From JBGPTF01 sp041490445 (lineage in GTDB: Bacteria; Acidobacteriota; Terriglobia; Acidiferrales; UBA7541), in the NCBI GenBank assembly GCA_041490445.1, contig JBGPTF010000001.1, forward strand, positions 62,001 to 126,000: a stretch of 64,000 bases of DNA. The letters are read 5' to 3'. This document shows, in pieces, positions 44,729 to 53,008 of the stretch (its first letter is position 1; every line of letters begins with the position of its first letter). Under the pieces are notes generated by a model that had not been told where the DNA came from, did not search any database, and saw only the letters and a list, made by a program, of their open reading frames with translations. The translations under genes were made by a program, and so were the position numbers.

Positions 44729-46899
44729 GCGACAAACTGACGTTTTACAATTCGGCGGAGCCGGAACGTTACGAGCTTACGGCGCCACGCACCTACCACT
44801 TCGACGTGGATCGCCGCGACTTCTTCAAGTTTCTCGGCGCGGGCGCTTTGGTCGTCTGCGTCTTGAAAGATGCGTCGGCGTTTCAGGAATCCGGCGCGGC
44901 ACGGCGGCAGTTCGGCGAAGCGCTTCCCAAGGAAATCGGAGCCTGGCTGCACATCGGTGAAAGTGGCGTGGTAACTGTTTACACCGGCAAGGTGGAGGTG
45001 GGACAGAATATCCGCACGTCACTCAGCCAGGCCGTTGCCGAAGAGCTGCATTTTCCGATCGGACAAATCGAACTGGTCATGGGCGACACAAAGCTCACCC
45101 CGTTCGATATGGGCACCTTCGGTAGCCGGACCACTCCAACGATGAACCTGCAACTCCGCAAGGTCGCCTCCGCCGCTCGCGAACTGCTCATCGATCTGGC
45201 AGCGGAGAAATGGCAGGTCGATCGCAAGCGCCTCAGCGCCGCGGACGGACGAATCACCGATGCCACCACAAAGCACTCGATCGCGTATGCCGAACTTGTG
45301 AAGGGCCGCGAGCTGACACAAGACATCTCTGCCGATGATCCACTCGCTCCCGCCGCCGCATGGACAGTCGCGGGCAAATCAACGCCCAAGATTGGCGGTC
45401 GAGATTTCGTCACGGGCAAGCACCGGTATCCGTCCGACCAGAAATTACCGGACATGCTGTACGGCAAGGTTTTGCGTCCTGCATCGTTTGGTGCTGCGCT
45501 GATTTCGGTCGATACTCATGTAGCGGAGCAGATTCCCGGCGTCAAGGTCGTCCACGACGGCAATTTCGTTGGCGTCGCGGCACCCAGCGAGGAAACCGCG
45601 TCCCGGGCGCTTTCTGCCATCCAGGCTGAATGGAAATCTGAACCACAGCCTTCGAGCAGTGAAATCTTCGACTATCTAAAGCAGAATCCCATCGAAGAAA
45701 GCGGCCGAGACGACTCCGGCAAACACGAAACGGGCTCCGTGGAACAGGCTTTGGCTGCTGCCGATCATCGCCTCGAACAAACGTACACCGTGGCCTACAT
45801 TGCCCACACACCACTTGAGCCTCGCGCCGCCCTGGCGCAATGGACGGGCGACATCTTGACAGTCTGGACGGGCACGCAGCGGCCATTCGGCGTGCGCAGC
45901 GAGCTTGCAGAGACGTTTCACATTCCCGAAGATCACGTTCGGGTCCTGATGCCGGATACAGGCTCGGGATACGGCGGCAAGCACACGGGAGAAACCGCCG
46001 TGGAAGCGGCGCGACTTGCGCGCACAGCCGGGCGGCCGGTCAAAGTGGTGTGGACTCGCGAAGAGGAGTTTACGTGGGCTTATTTCCGCCCCGCCGGCGT
46101 GATCGAAGTGCGCAGCGGAGTGCGCAGCGACGGGACAATCACAGCTTGGGAATTCCACAATTACAATTCAGGCGCCGCCGCCATCCGGACCTACTATGAC
46201 ATTCCCAATCAGAAAATCGAGTTTCACCCGACCAAGTATCCACTCCGGCAAGGTTCGTACCGCGGACTGGCGGCGACCGCCAACCATTTTGCGCGCGAAT
46301 CGCACATGGACGATCTGGCGCATCTCGTCAAGATGGATCCACTCGAATTCCGCCTCAAGAACTTGAAAGACGAGCAGCTGCGCGCCGTCTTTGAGGCCGC
46401 CGCCAAACGGTTTGGCTGGGGTCGCGCGAAAACCGCGCAAGGCCAGGGCTTCGGTATCGGCGGCGGATTTGAGAAGGGCGGCAACGTCGCGACGTGCGCC
46501 GAAGTCTCCATCAATCGCGCGAGCGGTGAAGTGAAAGTCGTCCGCGTCGTCACGGCGTTCGAGTGCGGGGCTATCGTCAACCCCGACGGCCTGCACAATC
46601 AAGTCGAAGGCGCCATTCTCATGGGACTCGGCGGAGCGCTCTTTGAGTCCATCAAATTCGAAAATGGCCGGATCCTCAACCCTCGCTTCTCCGATTATCG
46701 AGTTCCACGCTTCAGTGAAGTTCCTGCGCTCGAGACGATCCTGCTTGACCGCAAGGACATTCCTTCGGCCGGCGCGGGTGAAACTCCCATCGTTGGACTG
46801 GCACCTGCCATCGGCAACGCAATCTTCGACGCCACGGGCATCCGGCTGCGTTCTTTGCCGATGGTTCCCGATGGATTGAAGCCGCCGGGCAAGAGTTGA
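44725..46899 (+). CDS. Molybdopterin-binding subunit of a Tat-exported molybdenum hydroxylase (IorB-like)
   Basis: A 724-residue catalytic subunit. A twin-arginine motif RRDFFKFLGAG near residue 31 indicates export with the folded iron-sulfur subunit. Cofactor-binding segments are present: DTGSGYGGKHTGE, WTREEEFTW, YRGLAATANHFARES, and the active-site Glu in GAGETPIVGLA. The family hydroxylates N-heterocycles or oxidises aldehydes. Without an FAD subunit, it likely gives electrons to a periplasmic cytochrome. It needs the molybdate brought in by the nearby ModABC. The substrate is unknown. Confidence 0.92.
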   Translation: MSDKLTFYNSAEPERYELTAPRTYHFDVDRRDFFKFLGAGALVVCVLKDASAFQESGAARRQFGEALPKEIGAWLHIGESGVVTVYTGKVEVGQNIRTSLSQAVAEELHFPIGQIELVMGDTKLTPFDMGTFGSRTTPTMNLQLRKVASAARELLIDLAAEKWQVDRKRLSAADGRITDATTKHSIAYAELVKGRELTQDISADDPLAPAAAWTVAGKSTPKIGGRDFVTGKHRYPSDQKLPDMLYGKVLRPASFGAALISVDTHVAEQIPGVKVVHDGNFVGVAAPSEETASRALSAIQAEWKSEPQPSSSEIFDYLKQNPIEESGRDDSGKHETGSVEQALAAADHRLEQTYTVAYIAHTPLEPRAALAQWTGDILTVWTGTQRPFGVRSELAETFHIPEDHVRVLMPDTGSGYGGKHTGETAVEAARLARTAGRPVKVVWTREEEFTWAYFRPAGVIEVRSGVRSDGTITAWEFHNYNSGAAAIRTYYDIPNQKIEFHPTKYPLRQGSYRGLAATANHFARESHMDDLAHLVKMDPLEFRLKNLKDEQLRAVFEAAAKRFGWGRAKTAQGQGFGIGGGFEKGGNVATCAEVSINRASGEVKVVRVVTAFECGAIVNPDGLHNQVEGAILMGLGGALFESIKFENGRILNPRFSDYRVPRFSEVPALETILLDRKDIPSAGAGETPIVGLAPAIGNAIFDATGIRLRSLPMVPDGLKPPGKS

Positions 46900-47082
46900 T
46901 CTACATCGGTCCGACAGCAGCGCCAGATGGAGAGAGTTCGCTCTCCCGATGCTTCAACATCGATGATTTAGTCGTGTGTGGACACGGACACGGCGAACGC
47001 AGCGCTGGGAGAGACTTCTCAAGGCTTCCCTGTGGATGGCTAGAGAGAGCGAGCCGGCGCAGGCCCGGCCCGCTCGACAAGT

Positions 47083-47286
47083 TTAGAGGCTGGTGACGTT
47101 CGCGGCCTGCAGGCCCTTGGGGCCGGTGGTGACCTCGAATTCAACCGCCTGACCTTCGTTCAGCGACTTGTACCCTTCCCCTTGAATCGCGGAGAAGTGG
47201 ACGAAAACGTCCTCGCCGGACTGGCGCTGGATGAACCCGTAGCCCTTGCTTGCGTTGAACCACTTTACTGTGCCTTGTTCTTTCAC
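47083..47286 (-). CDS. Cold-shock protein (CspA family)
   Basis: A 67-residue nucleic-acid chaperone of the OB fold with both RNA-binding motifs: KGYGFIQ (RNP1) and VFVHFSAI (RNP2). The start is GTG at 47286 behind GGAAG; upstream codons have no family homology. Length is typical for CspA. A strong hairpin lies 62 bases upstream (listed), in what would be the leader or upstream terminator. Confidence 0.95.
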   Translation of the reverse strand: MKEQGTVKWFNASKGYGFIQRQSGEDVFVHFSAIQGEGYKSLNEGQAVEFEVTTGPKGLQAANVTSL

Positions 47287-47348
47287 TGTTGTTTCTTCCT
47301 TTTTCTTAAGCTGTTTGATGCCCGTCGAACGCCTCCAGCCGTAAAGCA

Positions 47349-47382
47349 AAAGGGGCTGCAAGTTTGGACTTGCAGCCCCTTT
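47349..47382 (-). terminator. 15-bp perfect hairpin upstream of the cold-shock gene
   Basis: AAAGGGGCTGCAAGT at 47349-47363 pairs perfectly with ACTTGCAGCCCCTTT at 47368-47382 across a four-base loop. On the minus strand the stem is followed by a T-rich tract (TTTTGCTTTA). It looks like a Rho-independent terminator or attenuator. Because it precedes cspA on the same strand, it may lie in a long leader and control read-through with temperature, or end a short upstream transcript. Confidence 0.6.
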
Positions 47383-47660
47383 AAACGAATCTAAAGGTCT
47401 TACAAGAGCAGCAAACGCAAGAGGACAGTACCACGGTCTTCCCGCCGACCAAAGTCAAATATTTTTCAGGGGCGACCCGGGGGGCGAAAGAAAATCTCGA
47501 AGCAAGAGATCGCGTCGCCGGATCCCCCCTGTCGCGCTGTGTTGACTTCGCGCGCAAGGAGTCGTGAGGAGGCGAATGCACTCCGGAAGGTGCTGCTTGC
47601 ACGTTCTGGCTCCAAGCGACAGAATGAAGCCTTTGAATCCCAATCGGGCCGAGGCTGCGC
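47383..47660. other. Intergenic region between the hairpin and the DinB-like gene
   Basis: No gene is supported. It should contain the divergent promoters for the cold-shock transcript and for the plus-strand gene at 47661. I cannot place either with confidence. Confidence 0.35.
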
Positions 47661-48158
47661 ATGACAACCGAATCACCATCACGAGACGAGAGCCGCCAAC
47701 TGCTTCGCCATACCGTCGCCACGCTGGCTTACCGAGGCGGGAAAGCCCTGCGCGGCGCACCGGGGAACTTCGGCGAATTTAGCATTGCGCAGACGACGCG
47801 GACACCTCTGCAAATCCTCGCCCATCTCGGCGACCTGTTCGACTGGGCCCTTTCCCTGGCAAAAGGGAAAGAGACGTGGAATAACTCGACGCCACTGCCC
47901 TGGGACAAGGAAGTGAAAAGATTCTTCGGCACGCTTCAGGCGTTTGAGGACTATCTGGTTTCCAACCTCACCTTGCATACCCCGCCCGAAAAGCTATTTC
48001 AGGGCCCGGTAGCGGACGCGCTGTCGCATGTCGGACAAATCGCGATGCTCCGCCGCGTGGCTGCCTCCCCTATTCGGGGCGAGAATTATTTGCGCGCTGA
48101 AATCGTTGCCGGTCGCGTCGGCCCTGAGCAGACAGCCCCTCGGCGCGAATTCGATTAG
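47661..48158 (+). CDS. DinB-like four-helix protein
   Basis: A 165-residue helical protein. The histidines of the DinB metal site appear as LLRHTVATLAYRG, LAHLGDLFDWAL and ALSHVGQIAMLRR, and SPIRGENY follows, as in many DinB-superfamily proteins. Members include metal-dependent enzymes and thiol transferases; the substrate here is unknown. It is followed by the pair of secreted paralogs. Confidence 0.72.
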   Translation: MTTESPSRDESRQLLRHTVATLAYRGGKALRGAPGNFGEFSIAQTTRTPLQILAHLGDLFDWALSLAKGKETWNNSTPLPWDKEVKRFFGTLQAFEDYLVSNLTLHTPPEKLFQGPVADALSHVGQIAMLRRVAASPIRGENYLRAEIVAGRVGPEQTAPRREFD

Positions 48159-48228
48159 CGTTTCTCAAAGGGCCCCATTCTCCGATGACGTGGCAGCGCG
48201 GCCGTGATACGCTCTCCGCCTAATCTCC

Positions 48229-48828
48229 ATGTTCTTGAGAGTTTCCACCGCCATACTGCTGCTCATCGCGATCTTCCCCGCCTTCGCGGACGACGAATTC
48301 ACTCTTTACGAACTTCTGCCGCCGGACACACATCAGTTCGCCATCACCTATGACGTGACCACAAGCCGCGAGGGCGCCCGCTTCTTTCTGAATCCCATCC
48401 GGCCCGGATCGGTCGCCTCGAAAGAACGTATGGTCGAACGCAGCACCGGGCAGGAGCTCCAATTCGAGACCATCGATGGGAAAAAGGCCAAGGCGGAGGG
48501 ACTCGCATCCCCGAAGACGCCAGACGCTGACCTTTTCCTGAAGGTTCATTTGCCGGGCCCCGTGCCGAAGGGCGGCGAAACGCGCATCCGCATTTTCAAG
48601 ACCTATACGGACGCGGCGTCTTATTACGTGAAAGACGGACAGCTCGTCTTCGAGCGGCCGCTCGGCATCAAACGCAATGTCGTCGTCTTGCCGCCCGGCT
48701 GGGAGTTGATGGGTTGCGCTTCGCCGGCCATTGTCTCCACCGATCCGGAGGGCCGCATCCGCGTCAGCTTCTTGAATGATCGGGACGACCAGTTGCCGGT
48801 CACGATCGTCGCCCGGAGGCTGCCGTGA
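48229..48828 (+). CDS. Secreted hypothetical protein, paralog 1
   Basis: A 199-residue exported protein of unknown function. The signal peptide FLRVSTAILLLIAIFPAFA is followed by a beta-rich domain. It aligns by eye with the next gene: LPPDTHQFAITYDVTTSREGA against DPATHQFFISHDFTVSRPGQ, TRIRIFKTYTDAASYYVKDG against ARIRVQETYTDPVGYTVGNG, and VVVLPPGWELMGCASPAIVS against RVTLPAGWMLTSVNTPALIS. The next gene's ATG overlaps its stop by four bases. Confidence 0.75.
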   Translation: MFLRVSTAILLLIAIFPAFADDEFTLYELLPPDTHQFAITYDVTTSREGARFFLNPIRPGSVASKERMVERSTGQELQFETIDGKKAKAEGLASPKTPDADLFLKVHLPGPVPKGGETRIRIFKTYTDAASYYVKDGQLVFERPLGIKRNVVVLPPGWELMGCASPAIVSTDPEGRIRVSFLNDRDDQLPVTIVARRLP

Positions 48829-49493
48829 AAAAGGCGCTGCTGATGTTGTTCCTGCTGGCGCCGCTCACGGTCGCCGCCCAGTTTCATCGCGCCGAGCAGG
48901 ACCGCGAAATCAGCTATTGGCTGCTTGACCCGGCGACCCATCAATTCTTCATCTCGCACGATTTCACTGTTTCCCGACCGGGGCAAAAATACGTTCACAG
49001 TTTCGTGCGCAAAGGCAGCGTCGTCGCTTCTGATTCAAGAATGATGGATCTCGATACAGGCCAGCCACTGAAGACCTACACGGTTACAGGGAAGGAAGTG
49101 AATGCCCTCGGCTATTATCCCCAGCCAACCGATCCGGAATCCGGGGTTGTGCAGGGCGAACTCGCGCATCCTCTGGGAAATGGCCAATCCGCGAGAATCC
49201 GCGTGCAGGAGACGTACACCGATCCGGTCGGTTATACCGTGGGAAACGGCAAGTTGGCCTGGAAGCGCACGCTGGGCCGCTCGTTGAACCGCGTCACGCT
49301 TCCCGCGGGATGGATGCTGACCTCGGTGAACACGCCCGCGTTGATTTCGCAGGACGATTCGGGGCGCATCGTCCTGCGATTCACGAATCCTCGCAACGAC
49401 GAACTCTCGATCGAAATCAAGGCACGCCGTCGCAACGCCCCAGCTTCCAGGGGCGATCTTTCTCGCTCTCAGCCACACAAACTGGGATTTTAG
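48825..49493 (+). CDS. Secreted hypothetical protein, paralog 2
   Basis: A 222-residue exported paralog of the previous gene, with signal peptide MKKALLMLFLLAPLTVAAQ. It has the same beta-rich core and the same motif order (THQFFISHDFTVSR, YTDPVGYTVGNG, LPAGWMLTSVNTPAL), plus a C-terminal extension. The pair probably forms a heteromer or arose by tandem duplication. No known family is recognised. Confidence 0.75.
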   Translation: MKKALLMLFLLAPLTVAAQFHRAEQDREISYWLLDPATHQFFISHDFTVSRPGQKYVHSFVRKGSVVASDSRMMDLDTGQPLKTYTVTGKEVNALGYYPQPTDPESGVVQGELAHPLGNGQSARIRVQETYTDPVGYTVGNGKLAWKRTLGRSLNRVTLPAGWMLTSVNTPALISQDDSGRIVLRFTNPRNDELSIEIKARRRNAPASRGDLSRSQPHKLGF

Positions 49494-49855
49494 GACTTTT
49501 TTGGCGGAGGAATCTCCGTAGTCCGCAGCTCGTCTTCGATGGCGAGCCGAGCTTCCGAGGGAATCTGGATAAACTCCACGCCGATGCCGACGCCCGGAAG
49601 ACAGTAGCGGACCTCGGCACGGGCGTTCACCTCGTAGCGCGAGCGGGCAAGTCGAAAGCGGACTTTGAGCACCGCCCCTTCGGGGAAATGACGAGGCGTT
49701 TGGATGAACATCCCGCGCGAGCTCAGGTCGGGAGGTCGCAGGGGAACTTCTTCACTGTAACCTTCGTAGGTGATCCACAACTCGCGGAAATGCGCATAAT
49801 AACGCCTGTCCTGGCGCTCTGTGATGCCGGACTTGATTCCGGATGAAGAACTCAT
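49490..49855 (-). CDS. PilZ-domain protein
   Basis: A 121-residue PilZ-type protein, probably binding cyclic di-GMP. It has an RRYYAHF stretch near the start, resembling the RxxxR motif, and DLSSRGMFIQT, which fits the (D/N)xSxxG motif. Its ATG overlaps the PilB-like gene's stop (ATGA), so it is translationally coupled to the pilus ATPase. This suggests c-di-GMP control of pilus extension or secretion. Confidence 0.85.
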   Translation of the reverse strand: MSSSSGIKSGITERQDRRYYAHFRELWITYEGYSEEVPLRPPDLSSRGMFIQTPRHFPEGAVLKVRFRLARSRYEVNARAEVRYCLPGVGIGVEFIQIPSEARLAIEDELRTTEIPPPKKS

Positions 49856-51723
49856 GCTGAATTGCCTCCGTGGCCGACCAGTGCGGGAGCGTTTGGAAGA
49901 TTCACACTTCTTTTCTTGCCGCAATAGGGACAAAACAAGAAAGTCTGCGCCTGTTCGCGCCCGCACTCGAGGCAGCGAAGACCTGTGAATTGTTCGAAAG
50001 GCACGACGCGCATAAGCTCCGCCAGGGTCGTTAGACCCAGCCGCGCCTTCTCCAGCGCGTCTTCCTGCATGGTTTTCATACCGTTGTTCCGTGCCAACGT
50101 CCGGATTTCGTCGGGGCGGCCACCGGAACGAATCGAATCTCGGATTTGTTCGTCGAAGACCAGCATCTCAAAGATGCCGACCCGGCCCTTGTAGCCGGTA
50201 TTGTCACAGACATCGCAGCCAACCGGGGAATTCATCGGCCCGCCCGGATCTTCGATCCCCGCAGCGAGCAACTGCGCGACATATTCCGGTGTCGGTGCAA
50301 CCTGTTCGTGGCAGGAGCAAAGCTTCCGGACCAGGCGCTGAGACATGATCGCGGTCACCGAAGAGGCGATCAGAAACGGGGCAATCTGCAAGTCGAGCAA
50401 GCGAATGATGGCAGCGATGCTGTCATTCGTATGAACGGTGGTCAGGACAAGGTGGCCGGTCTGCGCGGCCTTCAACGCAATCTCCGCAGTCTCTCCGTCG
50501 CGGATTTCCCCCACCATGATGATATTCGGATCCTGCCGGAGGATCGAACGAAGGCACTTGGAAAAGGTCAAGCCGGCTTTCGTGTTCACCTGGACCTGGT
50601 TGACACCTTCCAGCATGTATTCAACCGGATCCTCCACCGTGATGATATTCACGCTGGGTGAGCGGAGTTGATGGAGTGCCGCGTAGAGGGTGGTGGTCTT
50701 CCCCGAACCAGTCGGCCCGGTGACGAGAAGCATACCTTGCGGCCTCTCCAAGATACGACTCAGTGAATCACACGATTCTGGAGACATGCCCAGGTCGGGA
50801 AACTGGAGCCGGGGAGCGCTCGGGTCGAGCAGCCGAATGACCACTTTCTCCCCGTGGTGCGTTGGCAAAGTGGAGATCCGGAGATCCAACTGTTTTGGCC
50901 CCACCCGAACCACGATGCGACCATCTTGTGGCTTCCGCCGCTCCGCGATGTCCATATCTGCCAGGATTTTCACGCGCGACGTGACGAGAGTTTGTAATTC
51001 ATTAGGAACTTGCATGACTTCGCGTAAGACTCCGTCGACCCGCATACGCACGACCATGCCCTGCGCCTGCGGCTCGATGTGAATGTCACTGGCATCTTTT
51101 GCGACCGCCGCGGCGATGATTGCCGAAACCATCCGCACAGCAGGAGAGGGCTGTGTGCGCAGTTCGCTTTGAATCTCCTGCAGCGCCTCCTGGTTGCTCT
51201 GGCGGGAGGCCGTACTGACGAATTCCACATTTACGGAGTCGGTTTCTCCGACCGGCTTTCTTGGCTCTGCTTCCTCTGCTTCGGGGGCACTCGCGGACCC
51301 TCCATAATGTTTCTCGATCGCGCCCAGAATCTCGCTCCGAAAGCCGAGCCGGGGAGAAATTACTTTCCCAGCGATGAAACTGAGTTCGTCAATCGTATGA
51401 AGGTTTTGAGGCTCCGCCATCACCATGACGATCTTCTGGCCTTCGATTCTGAGCGGAAGGGCGCAATGCTTGACGGCCATGTTGCGCGGGATGACTTTCA
51501 GAGCTTCGGGATCGATCGCGACGGTTCGGCAATCCACATGATGGAGCTTGGTGATTTCTTGGAGCGCGGCGACAAGATTCTCTCTGCCGACAAGTCCGCG
51601 CTGGAGCAGCACTTCACCCAGAAGGCTGACCTTCCGGTGCTGCTCGTCCAGCGCCTTCGAGAGGTCTTCCGGGGAAATATGTCCGCGCTCGCGGAGCAGT
51701 TCGCCTAGTTTCTTCTTTCCCAT
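49852..51723 (-). CDS. Type IV pilus assembly/type II secretion ATPase with C-terminal zinc ribbon (PilB/GspE-like)
   Basis: A 623-residue ATPase. The N-terminal GspE_N domain is at about residues 1-140. The ATPase core carries Walker A GPTGSGKTTTLYAAL, Asp box ITVEDPVEY, Walker B IIMVGEIRDGETAE and His box TVHTND. The tetracysteine zinc motif is CSC...GCDVCDNTGYKGRV. Unusually, the last 50 residues add another zinc ribbon (RCLECGREQ...FCPYCGKKR). Together with the overlapping PilZ gene it may power pilus or secretion assembly. Confidence 0.93.
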   Translation of the reverse strand: MGKKKLGELLRERGHISPEDLSKALDEQHRKVSLLGEVLLQRGLVGRENLVAALQEITKLHHVDCRTVAIDPEALKVIPRNMAVKHCALPLRIEGQKIVMVMAEPQNLHTIDELSFIAGKVISPRLGFRSEILGAIEKHYGGSASAPEAEEAEPRKPVGETDSVNVEFVSTASRQSNQEALQEIQSELRTQPSPAVRMVSAIIAAAVAKDASDIHIEPQAQGMVVRMRVDGVLREVMQVPNELQTLVTSRVKILADMDIAERRKPQDGRIVVRVGPKQLDLRISTLPTHHGEKVVIRLLDPSAPRLQFPDLGMSPESCDSLSRILERPQGMLLVTGPTGSGKTTTLYAALHQLRSPSVNIITVEDPVEYMLEGVNQVQVNTKAGLTFSKCLRSILRQDPNIIMVGEIRDGETAEIALKAAQTGHLVLTTVHTNDSIAAIIRLLDLQIAPFLIASSVTAIMSQRLVRKLCSCHEQVAPTPEYVAQLLAAGIEDPGGPMNSPVGCDVCDNTGYKGRVGIFEMLVFDEQIRDSIRSGGRPDEIRTLARNNGMKTMQEDALEKARLGLTTLAELMRVVPFEQFTGLRCLECGREQAQTFLFCPYCGKKRSVNLPNAPALVGHGGNSA

Positions 51724-51866
51724 TTTGCGATATTCAACTGTTGAGCGCCGACGCGTCCCGAGTCAATAGAACCAACCCCTTTAGTTCCGATGAGTTACAC
51801 CTCCAGCATGCTATCCTCCACGTAGTGTGCCACTCTGATACGGCACCAACAGAACGGGATATGGTA

Positions 51867-51894
51867 AGTTTAGGCAGTCGAGTTTAGGCAGTCG
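51867..51894 (+). repeat. Perfect 14-bp tandem repeat upstream of the double-PilZ gene
   Basis: The unit AGTTTAGGCAGTCG occurs twice without a gap, 36 bases before the ATG of the following gene. It may be a protein-binding site or a slippage duplication. Confidence 0.5.
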
Positions 51895-51929
51895 AGTTCC
51901 GGCGACCGCGTGCGGAGTGCGTGGACACA

Positions 51930-52784
51930 ATGAATCGCCGTCGGAGTGACCGCGTCTTCCTCTCAGTTCCCATCGCTATCTCCTGGACAACCAGCACCGG
52001 TCAGAAGTTCTCAGAGTCAGCGAGAACGATCGCCGTCAGCCGCCATGGAGCAACTGTTGTGCTACGCCAGAAATTGGATGGAGTGACGCAGATGATGATC
52101 CGTTCCGCAAATGCCGACAAAGAGGAAGCCGCCCAAGTTGTTGGGCTTGTCGGGCATCAGGCCGATGGGTACGTTTATGGAATCGCTTTCCACAACCCAG
52201 GCGCGAACCCATGGAACATCGAGTTCCCCTCCTTGGCCGAAGCGGAGAAGGCAGTGTCTCGGCTGCTTCTCGAATGCTCTGTTTGTCTGAGCCGCGAACT
52301 GGTCTACCTGGATGAGCTCCAAGCTGAGGTGTTTGAAGCAAGTCGCAGCCTCGCTATACATTGCAAGCAATGCGATACCTGGACGGTCTGGAAGCTGGCG
52401 CTCCACGGGACCGCGAACGCGCAAAGCTTGCGAGCCGCTCAGCCCGACCGAAAGACAGTTTCTTCTCCAGGCCCGGCGCCACGCGTACGCAATGAGCGCA
52501 AACACGTCCGCATCAGATTGAAGATGACGGCGTGCATACGCCAAATCGGTTTCGGAGAGGAGGTCGTCCGCATCGAAAACACTTCTCGCGGCGGCTTCTG
52601 CTTCTTCAGCTCCAACACTTATCTTGTGGGCTCTAACGTGGAAGTGGCTGTCCCCTACACGCCGGCGGCAGCGAACATTTTCGTTTCTGCCCGCATCATC
52701 CGCTCTCGAGATCTGCCCCGCAAGACGAAGAAGGAGTACGGCGTCGTTTATGTCGGATCCCGAGAGGAGTTTCCCCGGCGTTAG
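51930..52784 (+). CDS. Two PilZ-like domains around a cysteine pair
   Basis: A 284-residue protein. The N-terminal domain begins with NRRRSDRVFLSVPI, a PilZ-like RxxxR start. A middle part has LECSVCLSRE and IHCKQCDTW, four cysteines that look like a zinc site. The C-terminal domain (about residue 190 on) has RNERKHVRIRLKM and ENTSRGGFCF, the second PilZ motif set. It probably binds cyclic di-GMP. The start could be GTG at 51921 instead. Confidence 0.78.
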   Translation: MNRRRSDRVFLSVPIAISWTTSTGQKFSESARTIAVSRHGATVVLRQKLDGVTQMMIRSANADKEEAAQVVGLVGHQADGYVYGIAFHNPGANPWNIEFPSLAEAEKAVSRLLLECSVCLSRELVYLDELQAEVFEASRSLAIHCKQCDTWTVWKLALHGTANAQSLRAAQPDRKTVSSPGPAPRVRNERKHVRIRLKMTACIRQIGFGEEVVRIENTSRGGFCFFSSNTYLVGSNVEVAVPYTPAAANIFVSARIIRSRDLPRKTKKEYGVVYVGSREEFPRR

Positions 52785-53008
52785 ATTCCCTGCGGGGCGG
52801 AGGCGACTGCTCCATCGTTGAATTCGTCGGACTGTCCCTTGGCCGATCATAGCCCGCCTTTCCAGGCTTTCTATTTCAGCCGGGGACGCAACCGGCTCGC
52901 ACGGAGTGGGTAGCGAAGTTGCAGGAGCCATTTAGGAATTTGTGATTGTCTGAATGCCAGCAGTGCGTTTACTTTTTCAATCGAAGGACCAACGGACTGC
53001 CTCGTCTC

